Of a stretch of DNA of 64,000 nucleotides, positions 9,179 to 17,422 are shown piece after piece. The DNA lies in the NCBI GenBank assembly GCA_937928795.1, contig CALFWB010000040.1:1-64000 (forward strand), read 5' to 3'. The notes beneath the pieces are model-generated. The model was not told where the DNA came from. It searched no databases and saw nothing but the letters and a program-made list of their open reading frames with translations. Origin of the DNA: an uncultured Anaerolineales bacterium. Lineage in GTDB: Bacteria > Chloroflexota > Anaerolineae > Anaerolineales > UBA4823. The position numbers and the translations under genes were made by a program. Positions within the stretch are counted from its first letter, which is position 1. The number at the start of each line of letters is the position of its first letter.

Positions 9179-11617
9179 ATGGCAGATTTACCCTCCCATG
9201 CTCAAGTGGTGATCATCGGTGGAGGTGTTGGGGGATGTAGCATTGCCTATCATCTGACCAAAATGGGGTGGAAAGACGTTGTCATCCTAGAGCGACATGA
9301 ACTGACGGCCGGTTCCACCTGGCACTCAGCCGGGTTGGTTGGTCAATTGCGTTCGGATGCCAACCTAACCCGCATGATGTTTTACAGCACGGATCTCTAT
9401 CGCCAACTAAAACAAGAGACTGGAGTCGACCCGGAATGGCATGAAGTCGGAGGGATTCGGCTGGCTTCTTCCCCCGAACGGATGGAAGACCTCAAACGTC
9501 TGGTTGGGATGGCGCGCTCGTTTGGGATGCAAATGGAGCTCATCAGCCCGCAAGAAGCCCAAAAGATGTTCCCCCTGATGAGCATTGATGGCGTTCTAGG
9601 CGCCGCCTATACCCCAACTGATGGGATTATTGATCCCTCGGGCTTGACCCAAGCTCTGGCGGCCGGAGCGAAAATGCGTGGCGCGCAAATCTTTCAGAAC
9701 ACCAATGTCGAAGCTATTAAGCTCAAAAATGGGCGTGTTGAAGAGGTGGTAACAGACAAAGGGTCAATCAAAACGGAGATTGTTGTGAATGCCGCTGGGC
9801 AGTGGGGCGGTGAAGTCGGTAAGATGGTCGGGCTGTTCCTCCCGGTTGTGCCGATGGCTCACCTCTATATCGTAACGAAACCCATTCCAGGGGTTGAGCA
9901 AAACATGCCAACCTTGCGCGACCCAGATTTGTTGGTTTACTGGCGCCGCGAAACCGGCGGACTGGTCACCGGCGGTTATGAGCGCGATCCGATGCCTTTT
10001 GGCCTCAATGGCATTCCCAAAGACTTCAAATACCAATTGCTACCCTTTGACATGGATCGTTTTACTCCCTTGATGGAAAATTCCATCAAACGTGTTCCGG
10101 CAATCGAAACAGCCGAGATCAAGATGTATTATAATGGTCCTGAAGGCTTTACACCCGATGGGGAGTTCCTGCTTGGCCCAACTTCGGTTAAGGGCTTTTG
10201 GGTAGCTTGTGCCTTCTGCGCCCACGGTTTAGCCGGCGCAGGTGGCATCGGCAAGGTGATGGCAGAGTGGATCATCGACGGTCAACCCGAATATGACGTC
10301 TGGCGCTTGGATGTGCGCCGCTTTGGCTCAAACTACGCCAGTATGAACTACACCGTCACGCGAACCATCGAGACCTATACCCAATACTACGATATTCACT
10401 ATCCCGGTGAAGAACGGATGAGCGGTCGTCCGTTGCGCCTATCGCCCACTTATTATCGCTTGCGCGATTTGGGGGCTTTCTTTGGCGAAAAGACCGGCTG
10501 GGAACGACCGAACTGGTTCAAGCCCCATGAAGCACTCGCCCGCCACGGCCATGAACCCAAAGGTTGGGCGCATCATAACTGGTCGCGAGCAATTGGTTAC
10601 GAGCATCTAATGACCCGCGAGATCGCCGGCCTTTTTGACGAGACCTCTTTCAATAAGTTTGAAGTGCGCGGTCCCGGCGCGCTGAATTTCTTGCAATACC
10701 TTTGCGCCAATGATATCGATAAACCGGTGGGCACAGTCATCTATACCCAGATGCTCAACAAGCGAGGCGGGATCGAGTGTGATTTTACAGTCACCCGCAT
10801 TGCAGAGGACCGCTTCTGGATCATTACCGGCACGGCTTTTGGGGAGCACGATCTATCCTGGATTCGCATGAACATGCCGGAAGATGGTTCGGTGATCGTT
10901 GAAGACATCACTTCTGCCTATGCTTGTATTGGCTTGTGGGGACCAAAAGCTCGCGAGATCCTTCAAAAAGTAACCAGCGATGATGTCTCCAACGAAGCTT
11001 TCCCCTATATGACCACGAAGAAAATTGCGGTCGGTGATGTGCCCTGTCAAGCGATGCGCGTTACCTACGTGGGCGAATTGGGCTGGGAGTTCTATTGCCC
11101 AATGGAATATGGCCAGCGATTGTGGGATGTGCTTTGGGAGGCCGGACGGCCTTTGGGAATGGTTCCGGCCGGTTATAAAGCCATCGATACCCTCCGCCTT
11201 GAGAAAGGCTATCGCTATTGGGCGAGCGAAACCACACCAGATTACACCCCCTATGAAGCTGGACTCGGTTTTGCGGTCAAACTGGACAAGGGCGATTTTC
11301 TCGGTCGCGAAGCGCTGCTTAGGCAGAAAGCCGAAGGGATCAAGCGCAAACTATGTTGCATCGTCCTAGATGATGACCGCACCGTTGCCTTGGGCAAAGA
11401 ACCGATCCGACTGGAAGGTAAAAACGAGATCATCGGTTGGGTTTCCTCCGGCGGCTATGGCTACTCGGTGAAGAAGAGCATTGTGTATGCTTACCTACCG
11501 ATTGAACACGCTAAGATCGGCACCCGTCTGGCGATTGAGTTTTTTGGTGAAATTGTTGGAGCAGAAGTGGTCAAGGAACCGCTGTGGGATCCAAAGGGTG
11601 AGCGCATTCGCAGCTAA
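9179..11617 (+). CDS. FAD-dependent oxidoreductase/GcvT fusion (sarcosine/dimethylglycine dehydrogenase-like)
   Basis: VVIIGGGVGGCSIAYHL Rossmann motif, DAO domain, C-terminal GcvT aminomethyltransferase domain; ATG 9179 with AGGAGAG RBS (the longer ORF starts inside the terminator). Confidence 0.88.
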   Translation: MADLPSHAQVVIIGGGVGGCSIAYHLTKMGWKDVVILERHELTAGSTWHSAGLVGQLRSDANLTRMMFYSTDLYRQLKQETGVDPEWHEVGGIRLASSPERMEDLKRLVGMARSFGMQMELISPQEAQKMFPLMSIDGVLGAAYTPTDGIIDPSGLTQALAAGAKMRGAQIFQNTNVEAIKLKNGRVEEVVTDKGSIKTEIVVNAAGQWGGEVGKMVGLFLPVVPMAHLYIVTKPIPGVEQNMPTLRDPDLLVYWRRETGGLVTGGYERDPMPFGLNGIPKDFKYQLLPFDMDRFTPLMENSIKRVPAIETAEIKMYYNGPEGFTPDGEFLLGPTSVKGFWVACAFCAHGLAGAGGIGKVMAEWIIDGQPEYDVWRLDVRRFGSNYASMNYTVTRTIETYTQYYDIHYPGEERMSGRPLRLSPTYYRLRDLGAFFGEKTGWERPNWFKPHEALARHGHEPKGWAHHNWSRAIGYEHLMTREIAGLFDETSFNKFEVRGPGALNFLQYLCANDIDKPVGTVIYTQMLNKRGGIECDFTVTRIAEDRFWIITGTAFGEHDLSWIRMNMPEDGSVIVEDITSAYACIGLWGPKAREILQKVTSDDVSNEAFPYMTTKKIAVGDVPCQAMRVTYVGELGWEFYCPMEYGQRLWDVLWEAGRPLGMVPAGYKAIDTLRLEKGYRYWASETTPDYTPYEAGLGFAVKLDKGDFLGREALLRQKAEGIKRKLCCIVLDDDRTVALGKEPIRLEGKNEIIGWVSSGGYGYSVKKSIVYAYLPIEHAKIGTRLAIEFFGEIVGAEVVKEPLWDPKGERIRS

Positions 11618-11717
11618 TTGAATTACGTCAGCCAGGGAGCGAGAGGTTGAATTGGCGTGGAAAATACTCGCTCCCATTTTGGATCATTGATTTTCAAGAT
11701 AAAAAAGGAGGTGAAAG

Positions 11718-12512
11718 TTGAATATCGTTGTCTGTGTCAAACAAGTGCCGGATACGGCAGCGAAGTTGCAAGTGGTTGACTCCCACGTGACCTGGGGAGA
11801 TTCGCCGCTCATTGTCAATCCTTGGGATGAGTATGCCTATGAAGAAGCCTTGTTGCTTAAGGAAAAATTCGGTGGCAAAGCCACAGCGATCAGCATGGGA
11901 CCAGAAAGCGCAGTGGAAGCGCTGAAGACCTGCCTTGCAGTTGGTTGCGACGAGGCTTATTTGATCACAGACCCAGCCCTCAAAGGATCGGATGCCTCGG
12001 CGACAGCCCTGACCCTTGCTAAGGCCGTGCAAAAACTCGGCGATGTGGACCTCGTTCTGTTGGGCAAGCAAGCCATCGATGGGGATACTGGCTTGACTGC
12101 TGCCATGCTTGGGCGTCATTTGGGTTGGACGGTTCTCACCCAGGTGATCAAAATTCACGAGATCGACCCAGCAGCTAAGACGATCAAAGTGGAACGTTTT
12201 ATGGAAGAAGGCCGCCAGGTTTGTTCGGCGAAATTACCGGCTGTGGTCAGCGTGATCAAGGGGATCAACGAGCCGCGCTATCCCTCCTTCATGGGGATTC
12301 GGAAAGCCTCCAAAGCGACCATTCCCAATTGGAGTATAGCCGATTTGGGAATTGAAGCCAGCCGAGTCGGAGCAAGCGGTGCCTTTGTCGCCTGGCCCGA
12401 AATCTATCCGATGCCGCTCAAAGAGACCAAAGTCGAATGGATCGAGGGCGGCAGCCCACAAGAGATCGCTGCCAAGCTGGCGGATAAACTGATTGCGGAA
12501 AAAGTGATTTAG
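11718..12512 (+). CDS. etfB: Electron transfer flavoprotein beta subunit (TTG start)
   Basis: MNIVVCVKQVPDT..., GKQAIDGDTG; GGAGGTGA RBS. Confidence 0.95.
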   Translation: MNIVVCVKQVPDTAAKLQVVDSHVTWGDSPLIVNPWDEYAYEEALLLKEKFGGKATAISMGPESAVEALKTCLAVGCDEAYLITDPALKGSDASATALTLAKAVQKLGDVDLVLLGKQAIDGDTGLTAAMLGRHLGWTVLTQVIKIHEIDPAAKTIKVERFMEEGRQVCSAKLPAVVSVIKGINEPRYPSFMGIRKASKATIPNWSIADLGIEASRVGASGAFVAWPEIYPMPLKETKVEWIEGGSPQEIAAKLADKLIAEKVI

Positions 12513-12525
12513 AGAGGGTAAAAAG

Positions 12526-13512
12526 ATGGCAAATCAAGTTTGGGTTTACATCGATCAATTCAAGGGGCAAGCTACTCCTTCAGCTTGGGAAGCGGTGAGC
12601 GCAGCGAAAAGTGTGGCGGAACAGTTGGGCAGCGGCATCACCGCATTGGTAATCGGCAGCGGCGTAGAGAGCCTTGCCCAACAAGCTTTTGACGTTGGCG
12701 TTGATGAAGTCGTTGTCTGTGAGGATGGCAGTTTAGCGGATTTTCGCGTTGAACCTTATGCAGCCGTATTTGCCAAGGTTTTGGGAGAGGCGCGCCCAAA
12801 GGTTGTGATCGGGACAGCGAGTACGCGTGTGCGCGATTTGTTCGCCTATGCTTCGATCGACTTGGAGAGCGGCGTTATAGTGGACGCAACGGGGTTAGAG
12901 ATCAAAGATGGCGCAATCGTAGTCACTCGCCCTGTCTATGCGGGCAAGCTGCTGTGCAACGAAGTGGCGAAAAAGGGGCAACCGTTGTTGGTCAGCGTTC
13001 GGGTGCGGGCGTTTCCTCCCCCTCAAAGTGGTGCTGGCAAGAGCGGCAGCGTGACCAAAGTCTCAGCAGTACTAGGCGAAGATCAATTGACTACCAAAGT
13101 TTTGGATTATGTAGTCGAAGAGGGTGAGGTATCGGTCGATGGAGCGGCGATCATTGTTTCAGGTGGTCGGGGCGTGAATGGACCCGAAGGTTTTGAGCCG
13201 TTGCGAGCATTGGCGAAGGTGCTAGGAGGAGCGGTCGGCGCTAGCCGCGCTGCGGTGGATGCAGGCTGGATTCCCTATTCTCATCAGGTTGGGCAAACTG
13301 GAAAGGTGGTCTCGCCTGATCTTTACATTGCGTGCGGCATTTCGGGGGCAGTGCAACACCAAGCCGGCATGCGCACTTCTAAAGTCATTGTGGCGATCAA
13401 CAAAGATAAAGACGCGCCCATCTTCAACCTAGCCAAATACGGTGTTGTAGGTGATTTGTTTGAGATTGTTCCTGCGCTAACGGAGGAGTTTAGAAAGCGT
13501 TTGGGCAAATAG
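12526..13512 (+). CDS. etfA: Electron transfer flavoprotein alpha subunit
   Basis: IIVSGGRGVNGPEGF, GASRAAVDAGWIPYSHQVGQTGKVVSPDLYIACGISGAVQHQAGM. Confidence 0.96.
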   Translation: MANQVWVYIDQFKGQATPSAWEAVSAAKSVAEQLGSGITALVIGSGVESLAQQAFDVGVDEVVVCEDGSLADFRVEPYAAVFAKVLGEARPKVVIGTASTRVRDLFAYASIDLESGVIVDATGLEIKDGAIVVTRPVYAGKLLCNEVAKKGQPLLVSVRVRAFPPPQSGAGKSGSVTKVSAVLGEDQLTTKVLDYVVEEGEVSVDGAAIIVSGGRGVNGPEGFEPLRALAKVLGGAVGASRAAVDAGWIPYSHQVGQTGKVVSPDLYIACGISGAVQHQAGMRTSKVIVAINKDKDAPIFNLAKYGVVGDLFEIVPALTEEFRKRLGK

Positions 13513-13538
13513 CTGTGCTTTTCTTTGTGAGGAATAGA

Positions 13539-13573
13539 GCCTGTGAGGTGCCTAGAAACCTCGCAGGCTTTTA
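13539..13573 (+). terminator. Intrinsic terminator after etfA
   Basis: GCCTGTGAGGT-N8-ACCTCGCAGGC followed by TTTTATT. Confidence 0.8.
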
Positions 13574-13591
13574 TTGTGACATTTGTCACAA
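13574..13591. promoter_or_regulatory. CRP/FNR-family operator-like palindrome
   Basis: TTGTGA-CATTTG-TCACAA matches TGTGA-N6-TCACA. Confidence 0.65.
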
Positions 13592-13612
13592 GGTTAATAT
13601 GTGTTAATATTA

Positions 13613-13641
13613 TTGAAACTAAATTAACACTATGCTATATT
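13613..13641 (+). promoter_or_regulatory. Promoter TTGAAA-N17-TATATT for the usp gene
   Basis: Hexamers at 13613-13618 and 13636-13641; overlapped by GTGTTAAT/ATTAACAC inverted repeat (13601-13608/13623-13630). Confidence 0.55.
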
Positions 13642-13650
13642 AATAGCAGA

Positions 13651-13775
13651 GATAACGTGCCAGGCCCACAAGGTCCTGGCAGCAAAAAACGAACAGTCTA
13701 CTCCTTGTGTGCCTGGCTTGCTGCCGTACCATCTTTGGAAGGGATGGGATGGTCAAAACGTAAGCGGGCTTTTTT
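13651..13775 (+). ncRNA. Candidate structured 5' leader of the usp gene
   Basis: 15-nt arms 13659-13673 / 13703-13717 (14/15 complementary) mutually exclusive with local hairpin GCCAGG-N10-CCTGGC; second hairpin ACCATC/GATGGT; then GCGGGCTTTTTTA. Confidence 0.45.
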
Positions 13776-13794
13776 ATTCCGTAGGAGGTGGATA

Positions 13795-14754
13795 ATGTCC
13801 AGCGGAAAATTAGCAAAAAGGAGTAGCGATATGACCGCAGAATTTTATCTTCCCCAACCGATTCGGAGAGTTACCCTGCGGCCTTACCGAAGATATTTCA
13901 GCATACTGCTCGCCGATGATGGCTCTCCAGACATCCTTGCAGCAATTGATCTTCTTGTGGATTTGCCACTCTACAATTGCTCTGTTACCGCTTTGTCTGT
14001 GGTTAATGCCCACGAAACCCGAGGGATGGTCTTGCGAGAAGCGTGCCTAGAACAAACCCGTCAACGACTTGAACAAGCTGAAATTTGTGCTCACACAATT
14101 TTGAAGGTGGGAAATGAGGCAGAAGTCATTTTGCAAGTGGCAGAGGAACTCCGCCCCCATTTGGTGATCCTAGGTGCTACTGGATTGAACCACGCGTTTG
14201 GAGTCCTTTTGGGTGGGGTGGTAGAGAAAGTGGTCGAGCAAATTCACTTACCCGTCTTGGTCTATCGACAGCCCTATCGTGGCTTGCGGAAGGTCGGTTT
14301 CTTTACGGATGGATCTTCTCAGGCTGAAGGCGCTGCGCAGTACCTCGGCAAGTTTCCGCTACCCGATGAAGCCGAAATTCACGTTGTCCATGTAACGCCT
14401 TCTCTCGCTATGCAACCGGTTGATCGTGAGGCTTTCCAGCAGCCAAAACCGAATGGGAACGGAAAAGCGAAGAGGTTTGCTATCCAAGATGGTGATGAAA
14501 TTCTCCGCAGAGCGACCTTGATTTTACAGAGACACGAATTGCCCACCCGGGCCGTGTTGCTAGAAGGTGAGCCATGTGAACAAATACACAACTATGTGAC
14601 AAAAGAGGCGGTTGATTTGGTTGTGCTGGGTGCCAGCGGGTTGAGCAAAGGACCTCAATGGCAGTTGGGATCGCTGCCGCGCAAACTTTTGCATTATTGT
14701 CCTTGCCCAACTTTGATTGTCAAAGAACAACTCGATATGATCGGTAAGAATTAG
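13795..14754 (+). CDS. Tandem universal stress protein
   Basis: Two Usp domains (LVILGATGLNH..., LVVLGASGLSKG...); ATG 13795 after GTAGGAGGTG RBS. Confidence 0.9.
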   Translation: MSSGKLAKRSSDMTAEFYLPQPIRRVTLRPYRRYFSILLADDGSPDILAAIDLLVDLPLYNCSVTALSVVNAHETRGMVLREACLEQTRQRLEQAEICAHTILKVGNEAEVILQVAEELRPHLVILGATGLNHAFGVLLGGVVEKVVEQIHLPVLVYRQPYRGLRKVGFFTDGSSQAEGAAQYLGKFPLPDEAEIHVVHVTPSLAMQPVDREAFQQPKPNGNGKAKRFAIQDGDEILRRATLILQRHELPTRAVLLEGEPCEQIHNYVTKEAVDLVVLGASGLSKGPQWQLGSLPRKLLHYCPCPTLIVKEQLDMIGKN

Positions 14755-14789
14755 CGATCATTAATGAGTTAGATACGATCAAACAGCCG

Positions 14790-14818
14790 GTGAGGACAAC
14801 TCAGCGAGTTGTCCTCAC
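14790..14818 (+). terminator. Palindrome/terminator of the GGACAACTC family
   Basis: GTGAGGACAACTC-AGC-GAGTTGTCCTCAC then TTT. Confidence 0.65.
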
Positions 14819-14907
14819 TTTGCCTAGCCTAAGTTCAAGATAAGCTTCCTTTTTGACGCGTCATTACGGGGTTTTGAACCGCTGGCGGCTTACACGGTGG
14901 AGCAGGA

Positions 14908-14929
14908 GTAACATAGGCTTTAGCCTGTG
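14908..14929. repeat. Solo arm of the GTAACATAGGCTTYAGCCTGT repeat
   Basis: GTAACATAGGCTTTAGCCTGTG, same as the arm in the 58106-58403 array. Confidence 0.75.
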
Positions 14930-14987
14930 CTATATATGGCAACAACACTCCAAAACAGAGTTGCGGTGTTATTTAATAAAATTTATT

Positions 14988-15019
14988 AGATTTCTCCTCG
15001 CTGCGCTGGTCGAAATGAC
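14988..15019. repeat. Dispersed repeat AGATTTCTCCTCGCTGCGCTSGTCGAAATGAC
   Basis: Shared with 19461, 32263, 38383 and (diverged) 48670 regions. Confidence 0.75.
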
Positions 15020-15081
15020 AAATCTGCACTCCAAAAGAGCGAAGGGTTGGAGATGGGGATGAATAGACCTAGCCCCCAAAA

Positions 15082-15159
15082 GTGTCCACGCAAAAGTTGT
15101 AGGACAACTCAATGAGTTGTCCTACAAAGCAATGTTGCCAACAACTTTTGAGAGCACAC
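15082..15159 (+). mobile_element. 78-bp MITE-like element, copy 1
   Basis: GTGTCCACGCAAAAGTTGT...ACAACTTTTGAGAGCACAC ends; near-duplicate flanks CCCCAAAA / CCTCAAAA. Confidence 0.8.
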
Positions 15160-15175
15160 CTCAAAAAATTTTAAC

Positions 15176-15204
15176 TTGACAATCTTATAGCCATGCTGTA
15201 AAAT
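15176..15204 (+). promoter_or_regulatory. Promoter TTGACA-N17-TAAAAT
   Basis: Hexamers at 15176-15181 and 15199-15204, 17 nt downstream of MITE copy 1. Confidence 0.7.
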
Positions 15205-15225
15205 ATAGACGTCTATACGTCTATA
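15204..15225. promoter_or_regulatory. Putative GntR operator
   Basis: Perfect 14-bp palindrome TATAGACGTCTATA (15204-15217) with tandem ACGTCTATA repeat, between the -10 and the gntR-family start. Confidence 0.65.
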
Positions 15226-15244
15226 AAACTGCGGTGAGCCTTTT

Positions 15245-15973
15245 GTGAAAACGCTCCTCTCGACTGAAGGTGTTCCCCTCTATGTAAAAATTCGCGAAAC
15301 GCTGCGGGCTGAAATCCTGCAGGGCAAACTTCACCCCGGTCAGAAGATACCTTCCGAGGATGAATTAGCCAATCAATATCGGGTCAGCCGCATGACCGTT
15401 CGGCAGGGTATTTTAGAACTGATAAAAGAAGGTTTACTCCACCGCAGGCAAGGGGTTGGCACGTTTGTCTCCTATCCTCATTTTGACCGAGACCATACCC
15501 GCCTGACCAATTTCTTCGAAAGTGCCAGAGAACAGGGAATTGACGCTTCATCCACTGTTCTAAAAATAGAAATTTCTCCCCCAACCGAGAAAACTGCGAA
15601 AGAGCTACTTCTTAAACTCAGTGATCACGTGATTTGTATTCGTACCTTGCGCTATGTCAATCAGACGCCGGTTACCGTACATGACTCCTATCTTCCTCAG
15701 CGGTTATTTGCTGATATTCTCCATGAGAATCTGGAGAATGTGCACCTTTGGGATGTTATGGAGAAGTATGGTTATCGGGTGAAACGCGCCATTCAAAAGC
15801 TAGAGGCGCGCCCAGCTTCTATTGAGATTGCAAGGTTATTGGAGATTAAGCCCGGTGCCCCGATTCTCTATAAGGAACGCAAGATTTTAGCTACCGATGG
15901 CACTCCTGTGGAATTTACCTATTGCTATAACCGCGGCGATATGTACTCGCTAACGGTGGCAATGGAACGTTGA
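15245..15973 (+). CDS. GntR-family regulator (HutC/UTRA subfamily)
   Basis: N-terminal wHTH (GQKIPSEDELANQYRVSRMTVRQGILELIKEGLLHRRQGVGTFV) plus UTRA-like C-terminus. Confidence 0.93.
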   Translation: MKTLLSTEGVPLYVKIRETLRAEILQGKLHPGQKIPSEDELANQYRVSRMTVRQGILELIKEGLLHRRQGVGTFVSYPHFDRDHTRLTNFFESAREQGIDASSTVLKIEISPPTEKTAKELLLKLSDHVICIRTLRYVNQTPVTVHDSYLPQRLFADILHENLENVHLWDVMEKYGYRVKRAIQKLEARPASIEIARLLEIKPGAPILYKERKILATDGTPVEFTYCYNRGDMYSLTVAMER

Positions 15974-16078
15974 TGTCCGATTGGCATACTCAGAGAGCCG
16001 CTCTCTCTGTTAAAGTTGGCAACCTCAGCCAATGAGGTTTCGTTCAGAAAATTTTGAAACAAGATAGGAGGTTTATCC

Positions 16079-17287
16079 ATGAATCCGAGTGTGATTGAGC
16101 GTTTGGTTGCCACCAACCCTGAGATGGAAATCTGGTGGGACTCCTCACCATTGGTCTATAAGTCCTGGAAACAGAAGATGATCGATTGGGCACCGCCCGA
16201 GCGCAAGAAGACCATAGAGGAAGAGTTAACCCGCTTCTTTAACGTTGATGATCCAGCAAAAAGCGTGATTCGCGGTTGTACCACGAATCCACCGCTCTCG
16301 CTTACGGCTGTGAAGAATGACCCCGAATTTTGGAACGAATGGATTGATAACTTAATTTCCGAGAATAAGGATAAAACCCAGCACGAGCTTTTCTGGATGA
16401 CTTACAAAGAGGTCATTCGGCGTGGCGCTGAAATGTTGATGCCGATTTGGGAAGCCTCAAATGGCCGCTTTGGCTATATTTCTGGCCAGCTAGACCCACG
16501 CATCAACTTTGATACCGAAAAAATGATTGCAGATGCCCAAGAGATCCGCGCCATTGCCCCGAATCTGATGATCAAGGTGCCCGGTACCACGCAAGGTGTA
16601 GAGGTCGTCAAGGTTTTGACCTCGATGGCAATCCCGACCAATGTCACAACTTGCTTTATGTTGCCCCAGATTATGGCGGTCGCCAATGCAGCAATGGAAG
16701 GGATCGAAATTGCCAAGAAGAACGGCGTGGATATGAGCAAGTGGCGCGCCGTGATCACTATGATGATCGGCCGCTTGACCGAAAATCCGGAGTTGGATGT
16801 GCAAGCTGCCCGCCGTGGCATAACCCTGACCTGGCAAGATAAACACTGGTTTGGCATCCATGTCTTCCGCAAAGCCTATCGCCTTTTGACCGAGGGCGGC
16901 TATGCTAGCAAGTTGTTGGCTTGTTCGATGCGCGACGGCCCGAATGTTGCCGGACGCTATCGCTTCTGGGATGTTGAGATGATTGCTGGTGGGGAAATCG
17001 TCTATACCATGCCGCCCTATGTCCTTGAGCCCTTGTGGCAAAAGTGCAATGATCTCCAGTTCTCGAATCGCATCGGCGAGGAAATCCCGTCTGAAGTGAT
17101 GAATAAATTAACCAAGATTCCTTACGCGATTCAAGCGATGGATCCCAATGGTTTGGAGATCACTGAGTTCAACGATCATCCAGCGACTGTAGCCACGGCC
17201 GAAGCCTTTGCCAAAGCCTCGATTGGGTTGGAAGAATATGTCGGTGAACGGATGAAGGTTGTTCTAGGTAACAAAGTGCCTGCGTAA
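16079..17287 (+). CDS. Transaldolase-family protein, long form
   Basis: GCTTNPPLS, LMIKVPGTTQGVEVVKVL...IPTNVTTCFML (Schiff-base Lys context), ITMMIGRL. Confidence 0.82.
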   Translation: MNPSVIERLVATNPEMEIWWDSSPLVYKSWKQKMIDWAPPERKKTIEEELTRFFNVDDPAKSVIRGCTTNPPLSLTAVKNDPEFWNEWIDNLISENKDKTQHELFWMTYKEVIRRGAEMLMPIWEASNGRFGYISGQLDPRINFDTEKMIADAQEIRAIAPNLMIKVPGTTQGVEVVKVLTSMAIPTNVTTCFMLPQIMAVANAAMEGIEIAKKNGVDMSKWRAVITMMIGRLTENPELDVQAARRGITLTWQDKHWFGIHVFRKAYRLLTEGGYASKLLACSMRDGPNVAGRYRFWDVEMIAGGEIVYTMPPYVLEPLWQKCNDLQFSNRIGEEIPSEVMNKLTKIPYAIQAMDPNGLEITEFNDHPATVATAEAFAKASIGLEEYVGERMKVVLGNKVPA

Positions 17288-17309
17288 CTGTTTCCTTTCG
17301 CTGCCCTTG

Positions 17310-17337
17310 ATCCCCTCTCCATCTCCGGAGAGGGGAT
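17310..17337. repeat. Perfect 11-bp hairpin between transaldolase and transketolase genes
   Basis: ATCCCCTCTCC-ATCTCC-GGAGAGGGGAT; no clear T-tract. Confidence 0.6.
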
Positions 17338-17422
17338 TGGTGGTTGAAAGGTAAGATACACGATAAAAACTTGAGACAGGCACATTGAAAACAAAATAAA
17401 TTTTGTACTTTGGGCAGGGATA

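Noticed and set aside
13651-13775. Known riboswitch (c-di-AMP, fluoride, ZTP, cobalamin) upstream of usp
   Set aside because: I could not match the conserved sequence blocks of any of these classes.
13543-13794. N-terminal extension of the universal stress protein
   Set aside because: It covers the etfA terminator, the CRP/FNR-like site, the promoter and the leader; ATG 13795 with GTAGGAGGTG is the likely start.
16490-17041. Antisense ORF of 183 aa inside the transaldolase gene
   Set aside because: Shadow ORF on the opposite strand of a well-supported coding region; no family resemblance. The same applies to the many other 60-180 aa overlapping ORFs in the track, e.g. 186-512, 5957-6373, 11694-12158, 57074-57496.
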